In this document: one piece after another, positions 10,521 through 19,938 of the stretch
Layout of the letters: each line of letters begins with the position of its first letter
How positions within the stretch are numbered: the stretch's first letter is position 1
Position numbers and translations under genes: made by a program
Notes under the pieces: generated by a model
What the model saw: the letters and a program-made list of their open reading frames with translations, nothing else
Told to the model about the DNA's origin: nothing
The model's database searches: none
Assembly (NCBI RefSeq): GCF_025370935.1
Contig: NC_133494.1
Span: 18,160,394-18,224,393 of the forward strand
Length of the DNA: 64,000 nt
Source: Choristoneura fumiferana
Lineage: Eukaryota > Arthropoda > Insecta > Lepidoptera > Tortricidae
Direction: 5' to 3'

Positions 10521-10724
10521 TAGGAAACGTTTCAATACTTGACGGCTTTGTTTGGAAAAAAAGTTGCAAACATTTCTTAAACATGTTAAAATATGTTTTC
10601 TCGAGCAGGAAAACGTAATTAATAATTAAACTTGCTTTTGCACATTACATTTTCATACAGCAAAATTACATTTCCATTTTAGATAATTTATTCCAATTAA
10701 CAAAAATATAGAGACGAAAGAAGT

Positions 10725-10916
10725 CCCCGGCGGCCCTGCTATTCCTGGCTCCGGTAGCGGCCATGGTAACGGCGGGGCAGGGGGTGCTATAGTTACGACC
10801 TGGTTAAGATCGCGGAATCGCGGTGGATGCGGAAAGCACAAGACCGGTCTGAGTCGAGAGCCTTGGGGAAGGCCTATGTCCAGCAGAGTCTTTCGGCTGA
10901 CATGATGATGATGACA
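10725..10916 (+). mobile_element. RTE-like LINE 3' end
   Basis: The end of the ORF region (GCGGAAAGCACAAGACCGGT...GGCCTATGTCCAGCAG) runs into a GACATGATGATGATGA tail. Same family as 14,319-14,640; 5' truncated and non-functional. Confidence 0.75.
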
Positions 10917-11168
10917 GAAACGAAAGTACCTCAAAACTACTAACTGGCATACTTCTCACCTGTTTTGTTCACTTTCTCAACATGAAATATTCATCAACTT
11001 CGAACTGAAATAAGTAATTTTCAAATGCAAAATGCCGTCTGAAAGTTTAATGTTTTTCATGTAAATTGGTTGACGAAGTTATTCAAAAGTGCACTGCCGT
11101 AGCCACTTGCATCATTTTCTAATAATTATGTTGTTGAAATACATAAAAATAAAATAAATAAAATAAAT

Positions 11169-11418
11169 AAATATCACGGGACAATTCACACCAATTGACC
11201 TAGTCCAAAGTAAGCTTAGCAAAGCTTGTGTTATGGGTACTAAGCAACGGATAAATGTAATTATATAGATAGATACATACTTAAATACATAGTAAACACC
11301 CAAGACCCGAGAACAAACATTCGTATTTTTCATACAAATATCTGCCCCGACACGGGAATCGAACCCGGGACCTCAAGCATCGTAGTCAGGTTCTCTAACC
11401 ACTAGGCCATCTGGTCGT
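11169..11418 (-). mobile_element. tRNA-derived SINE (family T)
   Basis: On the minus strand the head at 11,418-11,341 has TGGCCTAGTGGTTAGAG (A box) and GGTTCGATTCC (B box). The body that follows contains AGACCCGAGAACAAACATTC in plus orientation. Related copies are at 32,494-32,746 (+) and 41,880-42,036 (-, headless). Confidence 0.75.
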
Positions 11419-11529
11419 CTACATAGTTTTTCACTGAACAACTTTGATACTCTTTATTTTCATCTTATTTGTTGATAGTTTCAGCTTGACGAAATGAAAA
11501 TATTAACTACATACAATCACTGTACTGAT

Positions 11530-11790
11530 CGTACTGCAATAATAATCGCACGTGAGGCGTTGTGTTACTCTGAGGATGAACTCTGTTTGTGTTCGAAACG
11601 CGTCAGTGTGGAGTGGTAGTAGTGATAGATGGGTTTGTGTGATTATTATATGTGTTCTTACAGTCGGGGATGGAGGAGCTGCAAGAACACACTATTGTTG
11701 CATAGACATAGAGGACGCGGGTGAGCAAAGTAATGGTTTGTAGTTTATTGATCCCTCCGCACCTCCGCACGCAAAATGAGAAATTAAAAA
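11530..11790 (+). mobile_element. Dispersed repeat with ACGCGTCAG block
   Basis: It contains CTGAGGATGAACTC...CGAAACGCGTCAGTG followed by GTTCTTACAGTCGGGGATGG. The first block recurs inverted at 12,837-12,897 beside Shaw exon 2. The second resembles the palindrome interior at 41.1 kb. Class unknown. Confidence 0.5.
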
Positions 11791-12414
11791 AAAATAAGTG
11801 CCACAGAAGTTTCATGATAGACGGACAACAAAGTTTCCGTTATTTCTTTTTGAGTTACGGAATCATAAAAAGTAACCAAAAAACTAAATTGCTTTTCAGG
11901 TTACATAATTTCTAATTTGCGAAATCTCTGTTTACGAAACAATTTTCCACGGACGTGCCCCGGAGCTTTTGCCAACAGAAAGTTCGCCGAGCTTGCAAAA
12001 AGCTCGTGTGGCAAAGTTTAATGTTTTTTGAACGCGAACTTAGCTCGTTTACCAGCCATGTCCGTTTTTATGACGAACGTGAGGGGATTCATATTAAAAA
12101 CACTTTTATTCAATGCCTCATGTGACACCATGGTTCCATTTTGGGACTACTCAGTCGTATTAGGTTTTAGCTTGCAAAGATAGATATAATATGTCAGAGT
12201 GTCTTAGTAACGAATGTAAAAAACACTTTTACTTGTAATACGTATATGTGTAAAAAAACGCAGAAAGTTATTACATACAAGCTGTTAATTAAATAACTGA
12301 AAACCTCAGACTCACTAACAGTATTTTTTTAATATTTACAAACACCTTCATTATTAAAAAAAAATATTCATATGCTTTGCTAAGCCAGTAATTCCACTTG
12401 ATTTTTAACTCTAC

Positions 12415-12771
12415 ACTCATAATTATGCTGAGCCGTGCATTATGCTGAGTGGGGACCTATTTAGCGTCATGTATGTCTTCATCTGTTCTATGTTTGTTTC
12501 TATGTTTGTTTTTTATGGCGTTAAATAAATGTATTTTCTTTCTTTCTTTATAATTAATATTCTCACGGGATTAGGGTTAAAACCTCGAAATAACAACCGT
12601 TGGGTTTAGAGTCACGAAATTGGGACAGTGGCTTTTAATGCAATGTCAATGAAAACCAGGATGTAATTTTCGGGTATTCCCACGGGAATTTCGTAAAATC
12701 CCGGAGTTCCAATTCAACTGCTGTATCTAATGAATGATTTACGCATGCGAAGCCGCGGGTAAACCCTAGTT
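12415..12771 (+). mobile_element. LINE tail fragment and family L repeat
   Basis: 12,415-12,551 ends GTTAAATAAATGTATTTTCT plus a TTTC run, a LINE-like tail. 12,556-12,771 is a family L repeat in plus orientation, with TATTCCCACGGGAATTTCGT and GCGAAGCCGCGGGTAAACC near its end. Confidence 0.6.
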
Positions 12772-12794
12772 TTCATATAAAGTGTTCTGCAACT

Positions 12795-12897
12795 GATGCC
12801 CGATTTAAATCCGGGCCCGACATCAGACAAGTGGAAACCAGTTCTGACGCGTTTCGAAGTCAACCAGAGCTCATCTTCAGATCAACACTACCACCAA
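12795..12897 (-). mobile_element. Repeat fragment abutting Shaw exon 2 donor
   Basis: On the minus strand: CTGAAGATGAGCTCTGGTTG...CGAAACGCGTCAG. It begins about 16 bases into intron 2, immediately after the exon 2 donor at 12,913. It is related to the block at 11,571-11,625. Confidence 0.6.
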
Positions 12898-12913
12898 CTT
12901 GTATTCCGTTTAC

Positions 12914-13031
12914 CTGTGTGTAGGTCATCCAGCAGCAAGGTTCGACCTGGTTGGCGTCCAAGCCCCAGAACTCCAGCTCCTCCTCGAAGAGCGGGCCGCA
13001 CACATCCGTGGGATAGTGAAGCTTGCCAGTT
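12914..13031 (-). CDS. Shaw: Shaw exon 2 (T1 domain, zinc site)
   Basis: 118 bp. One base completes Arg70 of exon 1, then 39 codons run from TGKLHYPTDVCG to PCCWMTYTQ. The acceptor is TTCTTCCACAG ending at 13,032 and the donor is CAG|GTAAAC at 12,913. The motif H-x5-C-x20-C-C (His of KLHYP, Cys of DVCG, paired Cys of EPCC) is complete. In Kv2-Kv4 channels it binds zinc at the T1 subunit interface (family knowledge). The TGKLHYP and FEEELEFWGL blocks are strongly Shaw/Kv3-like. The plus-strand frames here are antisense shadows. Confidence 0.95.
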
Positions 13032-13103
13032 CTGTGGAAGAATACGTCAAATTAATTTATTTAACAAGCTTTTACTTAACTTACAATGTTTGCGTGTATT
13101 AAT

Positions 13104-13345
13104 CATCATCACAATAATCAGGAATTGTACTGTTGGCCATAAGTCTCAACCCACCTTAAGTTGCTTCGGTTGGAAGCGGTCTGCATACATCGAAAACCCG
13201 CGGCTTTAACCAGGTCGGCATCTCGTTGGTGGATGGACGTCCTATGCTTCACTTTCGCGATCTCTATTCGAGAACTTTTCGGTCCCAACGGCCATTTTTT
13301 CTCCGTGCTATGACCTGCCCATTGTCACTTCAACAAGCTAATGTG
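13104..13345 (-). mobile_element. RTE-like LINE 3' end (diverged subfamily)
   Basis: An inverted LINE tail starts AATCATCATCACAATAATCA and continues into AACCCGCGGCTTTAACCAGG and CGAGAACTTTTCGGTCC. It is the same overall structure as 14,319-14,640 but divergent. It starts about 73 bases upstream of exon 2's acceptor side, within intron 1. Confidence 0.65.
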
Positions 13346-13593
13346 CTTGGCTATATGTTGGTTTGGGAACTATATTTGTAATAGTTGAATCAGGTTAGTG
13401 CAAAATCTGGCAATTATGTGGAGTCCATTTGTTTCGCTAGGGTAAATATGGAGCAGAGTTAAAAATAATTAACTCTCTCCCTTTCCGTCTTCAAAAGCGT
13501 TCCAGATTGCAATTTTATCAAAAAACTATTCACGCTACATGGAAAGTGTGATGGCATGAAATAATAACTATAAAATTTTCACATAGATTTTGA

Positions 13594-13672
13594 AAAACCA
13601 GGGGTGCGAGCCTGGATTTGAATCCACGATCCTCTGCGAGAAGCCATATGTCAAACCGCTAGGCCACCAAGG
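13594..13672 (-). mobile_element. SINE head fragment (family S)
   Basis: AGGGGTGCGAGCCTGGATTT and GGTTTGACATATGGCTTCTC (minus) match the tRNA-like head of 10,208-10,509. The body is missing. Confidence 0.6.
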
Positions 13673-13684
13673 CGTACATTTATG

Positions 13685-13964
13685 ATTTTTTTATTCGACT
13701 GGGTGGAAAACGAGCAAGTGGGTCACCTGATGGTAAGAGATCACCGCCCATAAACATCTGCAACACCAGAGGTATTGCAGATGCGTTGCCAACCTAGAGG
13801 CCTAAGATGGGATACCTCAAGTGCCAGCAATTTTACCGGCTATCTTACTCTCCACGCCGAAACACAACAGTGCAAGCACTGCTGCTTCACGGCAGGATTA
13901 GCGAGTAAGATGGTGGTAGCAATCTGGGCGGACCTTGCACAAGGTCCTACCACCTGCAAAAAAA
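13685..13964 (-). mobile_element. Family G repeat, copy c
   Basis: Reverse orientation: T run, ATTCGACTGGGTGG, GGTCACCTGATGGTAAGAG... through GGTCCTACCACCTGC. Essentially full length. Confidence 0.75.
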
Positions 13965-14318
13965 ATATTAGTAAAGATGGAATAGTATGAAAGTGTGGAA
14001 CTGTTAATGACAACTGAACGGTAATACAGATGCAAACTCATTCTCGATACCCTTTAGCTTCCTGAAAAGCTAATAAACATTATGCTAAAGCAAAACCAGT
14101 CGATTAATCAAGGACTATCCTCAGAATCGGCTGTTAAAACAATCGGTACTGGAACTAATGGTGTAATGGAGGACTCTTCGAGAAACAAATCACAGTAAGT
14201 GGGAAAATCTTTGAGAATTTACCGTTCGGTTGAGGAAAAACGTCGTAGTTACATGAACTAGAGCAGACTACTGATTTTTTATGATCATAACAACTATAGC
14301 GCTACAAACGAAGCTGTA
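13965..14318. other. Shaw intron 1: nothing recognised
   Basis: AT-rich spacer between two repeats, with no gene signal. Confidence 0.4.
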
Positions 14319-14640
14319 TCATCATCATCATCATCATGTCAGCCGAAAGACGTCCACTGCTGGACATAAGCCTTCCCCAAGGCTCTCCACTCAGACCGGT
14401 CTTGTGCTTTCCGCATCCAACACGATCCCGCGATCTTAACCGGGTCGTCGCTCCATCTTGTTGGAGGCCTACCGAAAGCTCGTCTCCCGGTCCGCGGACG
14501 CCATTTGAGAACCTTCTGACCCCATTGGCCATCAGTCCTGCGAGCAATGTGCTCCGCCCACTGCCACTTCAGTTTCGCAATTCTTCGGGCTATGTCGGTA
14601 ATCTTAGTTCTACTGTGGATATCATCAACTGAAGACTGCA
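14319..14640 (-). pseudogene. C-terminus of RTE-type endonuclease/reverse transcriptase (LINE fragment)
   Basis: Minus-strand translation gives the conserved LINE C-terminal region. RRIAKLKWQWAEHIAR is followed by GRPPTRWSDD, then WMRKAQDRSEWRALGKAYVQ and a stop near 14,339, then the (GAT)n tail at 14,319-14,338. I recognise this tail as RTE-clade. Only the last 90 or so residues are present. The reverse transcriptase and endonuclease domains are absent, so it is a dead 5'-truncated insertion in Shaw intron 1. Confidence 0.8.
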
Positions 14641-14786
14641 GAAGACTGTATAATGCAATACAATACAAATTGTTTATTACACACCACACATCAGTACAAT
14701 TTTATACAGACTCAACAGGAATGTGAATTTGACGAAGCCTTTTGCGGTTTAATTCTACTACTTAAATTATCAATTTTAATATAACA

Positions 14787-14998
14787 CGGAGGACAGATGG
14801 CCGTTGGGGCCGAAAAGTTTTGAATGAAGACCGCGAATCGGCAAGCGCATCGTAGGACGTCCATCAACGAGATGGAAAGGTGACCTGATTAAAGACGGTT
14901 CTCGATGGATGCAGGCCGTTTCTAACTGAAACAGCTGGCAGTCTAGGGAGGCATATGTCCAACAGTAGACGTCTTACGGCTGATATGATGATGATTAC
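14787..14998 (+). mobile_element. RTE-like LINE 3' end (plus orientation)
   Basis: GGCAAGCGCATCGTAGGACG, TGGAAAGGTGACCTGATTAA and GGCATATGTCCAACAGTAGA lead into GATATGATGATGAT. It is a diverged relative of the neighbouring copy, in the opposite orientation. Confidence 0.65.
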
Positions 14999-15054
14999 GA
15001 TGGATTATAAGTCTTTTAGTTTGTGTGTTAATGTGCATGCGTGCGCGTGTATGT

Positions 15055-15215
15055 ATGTAAAAAATAAATAGAAAAAGAAATATTTATTCGCTATTCGCAC
15101 AAAACATAATAAAAATACATTAAAGAAAGAAAAAAAAACAACAATATACGAAATCGCGAAGCGGTCCCAGCTCAGCATAGTGTTGGCCGTGTAGGCCAAC
15201 GCTGGTCTTCCGCTG
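15055..15215 (-). mobile_element. Possible inverted LINE tail with GAAA run
   Basis: GAAAGAAAAAAAA followed by GGCCAACGCTGGTCTTCCGC resembles the reverse complement of the 7,215-7,425 tail. Weak. Confidence 0.3.
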
Positions 15216-15317
15216 TGACCGCTTGGCGACTATGTGTGTACTCCTTCACACTAAACGGCTGGAAGCATGCAGATTTGACATGCAGATAGTTGGATTTGTG
15301 AAATGTTATAGATCCTA

Positions 15318-15352
15318 ATTATATTATAAATGCGAAAGTTTGTGTGTGTGTG

Positions 15353-15393
<41 letters not shown>

Positions 15394-15652
15394 TGTTTTT
15401 TCCTTCACGATATGTACGGATAGCTGGACGTCTGGAATAACAACATAGGCTACTTTTTGTCGCGATATTCCCACGGGATAGGGATAAAATCTCGGGTAAA
15501 CTTTGTTGGCTTAGACTCATGAAATTTGGTACGAGTATGTAGGTAGCTGGACGGTTAAAATAGGCTGCTTTCTCCGTCTTCGAAAAAAGGAGGAGGTTCT
15601 ATGTTTATTTCCGATATTCCCACGGAGCGAAGCCGCGGGTAAACTCTAATTA
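15318..15652 (+). mobile_element. Family L repeat with (GT)n
   Basis: ATTATATTATAAATGCGAAA opens the repeat, then (GT)n at 15,341-15,392. Next come ATATTCCCACGGGATAGGGA and the end GCGAAGCCGCGGGTAAACTC. The microsatellite belongs to the element: the same order recurs at 30.6 kb. Confidence 0.7.
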
Positions 15653-15843
15653 ATTTACTATCTTATTTAACTAAAAACTTTGTAATAAATTGATTGGTGC
15701 TTCGTTATAGACCAAGTTGTGAAAATAAAACGGATCTTTAGCCACAAAAACACCTCGCGTTGTTAGCTTAGGCGACAATGCTGTGATACTCTCATAATTA
15801 TGTCTGTGGCTAAAAAGTTCTAAAGCTACATTTGGGTTCGTAT

Positions 15844-16163
15844 AATTTCGTCTAAGAAATAGCTGGTCTAAGTAGCAACTGGTCTAAAAAGTAGCTGGTC
15901 TAAGTAGGAAGTGGTTTAAGAAGCAACTGGTCTAAGGGGCAAGTGGTCTAAAAAGCAACTGGTCTTATCTTAACCTGTTTTTGGCAAAAACTTGAAAAAA
16001 CATAGGTAGGTTAAGTTAGGTTAGAGTTGCGTCAAGGCGCAAGCGCCTCAGCCACGCGGAATAGGAGCTCCGTCGACTTTGAGTCAAAGAATATGACCAC
16101 TTGATACTTAGAGAAGTTGCTACTTAGACCAGTTGCTTCTTAGACCAGCTTTTTAGACGAAAT
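15844..16163. repeat. Foldback whose arms are 16-bp tandem repeats
   Basis: 15,854-15,965 is seven consecutive 16-bp units of the form AAGNAGCAACTGGTCT. 16,095-16,162 holds about four units of the same sequence on the opposite strand (TTAGACCAGTTGCTTC). The outer limits are the inverted pair ATTTCGTCTAA (15,846) and TTAGACGAAAT (16,153). The middle (about 15,966-16,094) includes AGGTTAAGTTAGGTTAGAG. Non-coding. Confidence 0.8.
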
Positions 16164-16739
16164 GATACCAATATTTAAATACAACTCAAGTTAATACTTA
16201 TAAAATAGCTTTAATACTAAAGAACCTGGCTTATGTAGACCTAATCCAGTTGGTATAAATCACCGGAGGAAATTTTCGTATCCGAACCCGTCTCGCTGTG
16301 GATTACGTTCGTTACAATCCCTTCGTGAAATATGTTAGAAAAAAAGAAATCTTACAATATACCGCTGTGAAATTGATTCAAAGGGTATAAAAAGTATTAC
16401 TTTGTAGGCGCTGAAATGAGTATTCAAATTGCATGTTGTGGAGAAGCAAAGTGAAACTTTGTAGGCCATGGATATGAACCTCTGTGAAATAATGACTGAA
16501 TTCATTAATTATACTGTGTTAAAGCTAACGTGTAGTCAGTTTTTCGTCACGTCATACAATATAATATAAATATAAAACTAAAAAATAAACTGTTCATTCA
16601 CGATCGTTCAAGGACGGTTCGACTAGCTTTGATATTTTTGTGTGTTTCAAAGATGTCTTGTGCCACCGTCATAAACGCACTCACCTGTGAAAATTCTTCA
16701 AAAAATAGAACTATCTAAGTATCTAGTTAAAGCGTTCCT

Positions 16740-17465
16740 GACCTGTAAGTATAAGTTTTTTTTTGCTGTCTGTACTTTTTGTTGACTATTCTTGTATTGT
16801 CACCGAAACTAAATTTGCATACCAAATTTCAAGTCGATGCCATTAACCGTTGAAGAGTTCCGTCCTGTGGAGACGATCCTGGCTGGACTACCAGGATGTC
16901 ACTACCAGACTATTGTATTGTCACGCAATTTACATAAGTATACCGAATTTCAAGTCTATCCAACTATTGAAAGTTGGTCGAATTTAACTTGCAAGATTTG
17001 ATTATAGATAGAGAGAGACAGACAACGGGACAGGTGAAACTAAATAAAAGCTTGTAATATAATAATCGTAAGTTAAATCCGTTTTTTTTAACACGCTTTT
17101 ATTAGGTCGACCTGTATGTAACTAACTATGTAATGGAATCTAAGGTAACTAATTTAACCATCTTCCAAGGGTCGTAGCCTAATGAAAATTGGCAGGTGTA
17201 TGTAGTTCTGATGACAATACAATAATATGGTACTGTCGAACTGATCTGAGGATGGAGCCGGAAGATATGAACTGGAATTTCATGATGGAAAATCGTATCA
17301 TAGCTGTTTTGGATTTCTTAGAAAAGTCTTGTTATGAACTTTGACCACGATTAGGTTTCAAGGTCTAATGATGAAGCCGGAAGATAGGCACTGGCATTCC
17401 ATGATGGAATATCGTATCATAGTCGTGTTTGCACTTGTGAGAAAGGCCACGTAATAAGCTGACAG
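16740..17465. mobile_element. LINE-like 3' fragments
   Basis: 16,740-17,060 contains ACCAAATTTCAAGTCGATGC, the typical run-on sequence of a LINE 3' end, and a GAGAGAGACAGACAACGGGA block. A short related piece is at 23,310-23,390. 17,095-17,465 has two internally similar blocks (GATGGAGCCGGAAGATATGA and GATGAAGCCGGAAGATAGGC) about 130 bp apart. Class uncertain. Confidence 0.4.
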
Positions 17466-17572
17466 ATAAAACACCATGCAATAGACGCACTGGCGGAGAT
17501 GGAGAGGATGCGGGCTCATTCACCTTAAAAATATTTCGTTATCAAAGACCAAAAAGTATAAAATAAATAAAT

Positions 17573-17900
17573 AGTTTAAAAACACTAAAAAAACACGCTT
17601 TTATAAATGCACGAAAAAACAAAAAATAAATTATAGATCGTTCAAGTTGTCTTTATTTCTGGGCTGAAGTGTAAAAGCGTAGGTCGCTGGAACAGGAAAG
17701 ACGTTTTTGTTTAACTTAATATTTGTTAACAAGAAAGTCTTTCCTGTTCCAGCGCCCCACGTTTTTACAATCAAATATTATAATTAAAAGCACATAGTTT
17801 ACACTTCAGCCCAGAAATAGAGACAACTTGAACGATACATAATTTATTTTTTGTTTTTACGTGCATTTATAAAAGCGCGCTTTTCTAATGTTTTTTAAAC
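17573..17900. repeat. Large foldback MITE with an inner second hairpin
   Basis: The outer arms are about 100 bp: GCTTTTATAAATGCACG... TTTCTGGGCTGAAGTGTAAA at left and TTTACACTTCAGCCCAGAAA ...GTGCATTTATAAAAGC at right. An inner pair, CGCTGGAACAGGAAAGAC (17,690) and GTCTTTCCTGTTCCAGCG (17,727), forms a second stem. No coding. Confidence 0.8.
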
Positions 17901-18639
17901 TTTTAATTTTTTCGGATCCGATAGGGTACACTGTTGCTCATCTGTTGTGACTGCTTAAAACTGTTTCCGACTCTCAATGAATCCATCTCTATATTTTATT
18001 ACCATAGCATTTACAATCCGTTGCAACTCGCACAATATTTAGAAGATCAAACAGTTTCAGATGAAACTAAACTCGTCACCAAAAACATTACCTTACCTTT
18101 GATCGATTGAATTTCCAATAATTTGAAGAATTAATGTTGAAGCAAAACCATTAATCACCATTAACGCGATAAACCAAGACAAATTGGTATATCTTGAGAT
18201 CGCCCATCAAAATTCAGTTCGCGACACCCAAATATTATTTCACGTGACGCAAATTGTCACCTTTCTTATGGAACCTAAGCGTCCCTTTTATCCCGCTGGG
18301 AGTATTTTTCTGCTTTTAAATAGGGACCTCGTTTACTTGTTACAACGGCTCAACCCAGAGCCGTGAAATTTAACCTTTATAGGATGATCAAAAGGTACAA
18401 TGTATTTGAAATTCGACTAAACGCCTAGAGCTTGAATAGGGAGAATATTGCAAAGAATATGAAGTTTGAATAATGATCTTTGTTAGGTTATTTTGTGTTT
18501 TTTTATTTATAATATTCCGTTAATCGTTTTTTTTGTTGTTTGACATTTCAGCCACTTTGAACTGAGCAAAAGATTAGCATGTTTTTAAAGTCTTCCTTAT
18601 AAAATAATAAAGAATGAAGAAAAAGCGAAACGACTTGAC
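17901..18639. other. Shaw intron 1: nothing recognised
   Basis: The open frame at 18,184-18,366 has no recognisable domain. I see no splice or coding evidence. Confidence 0.4.
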
Positions 18640-19200
18640 AGCAGAGTTAGCAAGGCAACTACATAGTTAGGTGATGGCGGAGTAGCAAGGATAGTAACGA
18701 TGCAAAGTGACGTGGACGTGGTAATGGAAAAGTAGTGACGTAATTAGTTACGTGGTGGAGAAGTAGCAAGCGAAGATGCGAAGCATCGTGATAGCGACAT
18801 TTTGCTATTGCGAGGCAACTAGTTAAGTGGTGTCAGAACAACAAATACAAATTATAACATTAACGCGAAGCGAAGTAAAGAAGACGGTCACGAGCGTTAA
18901 TTTGGGACCCATTTCGTGAAAAAATCCTATGAATTGTCATACAAAATGACAAATATTCTATCTCAAGAGGGTCCCAAATTAACGCTCGTGGCTGTAACTA
19001 GTTACGAGTATGTAGTCAAGAAGTAGCAAGGACAGTGACGACAAGAAGTGACGGTGTTTGCCGAGTGTTCAATCGAGGTAACTATTTACGAGATCGTAAA
19101 GTTAACAGATAGCAGTTATAAATGGCCTTGAAGTAGGAAAGTCAGTGACAATGCAAGGCGATTTAGTTGTGGAGAAACAAAGTTTCGCTTTATGGATTAT
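18640..19200. repeat. Degenerate tandem array interrupted by a foldback
   Basis: Phrases such as GGCAACTAGTTAAGTGGTG, AATTAGTTACGTGGTGGAGA, GAAGTAGCAAGGACAGTGAC and GGTAACTATTTACGAG recur at irregular 50-70 bp spacing. This suggests an old tandem repeat. A compact foldback (18,886-18,992) sits inside it. Confidence 0.5.
18886..18992. repeat. Foldback MITE, about 107 bp
   Basis: CACGAGCGTTAATTTGGGAC at left and GTCCCAAATTAACGCTCGTG at right are a near-perfect inverted pair around a loop of about 60 bp. Confidence 0.75.
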
Positions 19201-19399
19201 TGGTGTCCATCTTTTTAAGGCTACTTATGTGCTCCTGGTTTGTTGTAAACACGCTGCGACTTGTCCCTCTTACAAATGCTTCCACAATTACAAGGAATTT
19301 CGTAAAAGCTCGAGCTATTAAGCGGATTCTGGTCTTTTAGATATTTTTGAGTTTCGCGCGCGCTCATTAATAGTCATGCAGGTTTGTGACTCGCACCAC

Positions 19400-19648
19400 C
19401 ATTGTGATCGCACTCAGCCGTGCCTAGTCGGCCTGGCCGATGGGATCAGAAGGTTCTCGAATGGCGTCCGCGGACCGGGAGATGAGCTGTCGGTAGGCCT
19501 CCAACAAGATGGAGCGACGACCTGATTAAGATCGCGGGATCGCGATGAATGCGGAAAGCACAAGACCGGTCTGAGTGGAGAGCTTTGGGGGAGGCCTATG
19601 TCCAGCAGTGGGCGTCTTTCGGCTGACGTGATGATGATGATGATGAGT
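19400..19648 (+). mobile_element. RTE-like LINE 3' end next to Shaw exon 1
   Basis: GGTTCTCGAATGGCGTCCGC ...GAGCTTTGGGGGAGGCCTAT GTCCAGCAG, then a GATGATGATGATGATGA tail ending at about 19,648. This is about 55 bp from the intron 1 donor. It is the opposite strand counterpart of the 14,319-14,640 fragment. Confidence 0.75.
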
Positions 19649-19697
19649 CAGCATGTTCCTGAACTCATAATTGTGAGGTGAACCGTTTAATTCAATT

Positions 19698-19703
19698 ACT
19701 TGC
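19698..19703 (-). other. GC-type 5' splice site of Shaw intron 1
   Basis: On the minus strand the junction reads TACTACAG|GCAAGTAATT. The exonic AG and GCAAGT match the known consensus of GC-AG introns. Only this cut keeps the frame: exon 1 leaves two bases (AG) of an Arg codon and exon 2 begins A-ACT-GGC, giving R-T-G-K. Using the nearby GT (19,699-19,698) instead adds four bases and destroys the conserved TGKLHYP frame. Confidence 0.85.
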
Positions 19704-19912
19704 CTGTAGTAGTTGAGCACCTGCGCGAAGACGCCGGGGTGGCGGTCGAAGAAGTACTCGTTGAGCACTGGGTCGTAGTTGGCGAGCGCCTCCGTCAGCC
19801 GCGACAGCCGCGTCGCCGGGATCTTCTTCAGCGTCGCTTTGTACGTCTCGTGCCGGATGCCTCCCACGTTCAGCACGACGCGGTTCTCCGCGTCCATGTT
19901 CAGAAGATTCAT
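19704..19912 (-). CDS. Shaw: Shaw exon 1, coding part (T1 domain)
   Basis: Starts at ATG 19,912 (MNLLNMDAENRVVLNVGGIR) and runs 69 codons plus two bases. Blocks NVGGIRHETYK, LTEALANYDP, NEYFFDRHPGVF and LNYYR are the T1/BTB tetramerisation domain that sets which Kv subunits assemble together. This start is preferred over the in-frame ATG at 19,942 for two reasons. A pyrimidine-rich tract and CAACAG acceptor end two bases before ATG 19,912. The extra residues (MCLPFILPTE) are simply the translated acceptor. The exon therefore probably starts at 19,914. Codons are GC-rich compared with the AT-rich surroundings, as expected for a conserved exon. Confidence 0.95.
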
Positions 19913-19938
19913 TTCTGTTGGGAGAATGAACGGTAAAC
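19913..19938 (-). other. Candidate 3' splice site before Shaw start codon
   Basis: Minus strand: TTACCGTTCATTCTCCCAAC then AG|AA|ATG. It implies at least one 5' untranslated exon to the right of 19,914, not identifiable by eye. Confidence 0.65.

Larger units (their letters stand above)
210..19914 (-). other. Shaw: Shaw gene span (Kv3-type K+ channel), 3' part missing
   Basis: Four coding exons in transcription order (minus strand) are 19,704-19,912, 12,914-13,031, 2,506-2,700 and 403 down to the gap at 210. Introns are about 6.7, 10.2 and 2.1 kb. Exon phases agree: exon 1 ends after two bases of an Arg codon, exon 2 supplies the third base, and exons 2/3 and 3/4 join between codons. The visible protein runs about 238 residues, from the N-terminus through the T1 tetramerisation domain to transmembrane helix S1 and part of the S1-S2 loop. 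S2-S6, the pore and the C-terminus are not in the window. Shaw channels are plasma-membrane K+ channels of neurons that open at depolarised potentials; this is family knowledge and was not shown here. A splice acceptor just before the start codon suggests untranslated exon(s) further right. Confidence 0.93.

Noticed and set aside
11341..11418. Genuine tRNA gene
   Set aside because: It has box A and B but continues into a conserved body found at other loci, so it is a SINE head. The same applies to the 10.2, 24.7 and 63.6 kb cores.
12796..13209. Plus-strand open frames over 12.8-13.2 kb
   Set aside because: They are antisense to Shaw exon 2, whose minus-strand translation has the conserved zinc motif and proper splice sites.
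15854..15965. CRISPR-like array
   Set aside because: The 16-bp units are contiguous with no spacers, in a eukaryotic genome, and part of a foldback.
19698..19703. GT donor four bases inside Shaw intron 1
   Set aside because: It would add four bases and shift exon 2 out of the conserved frame.
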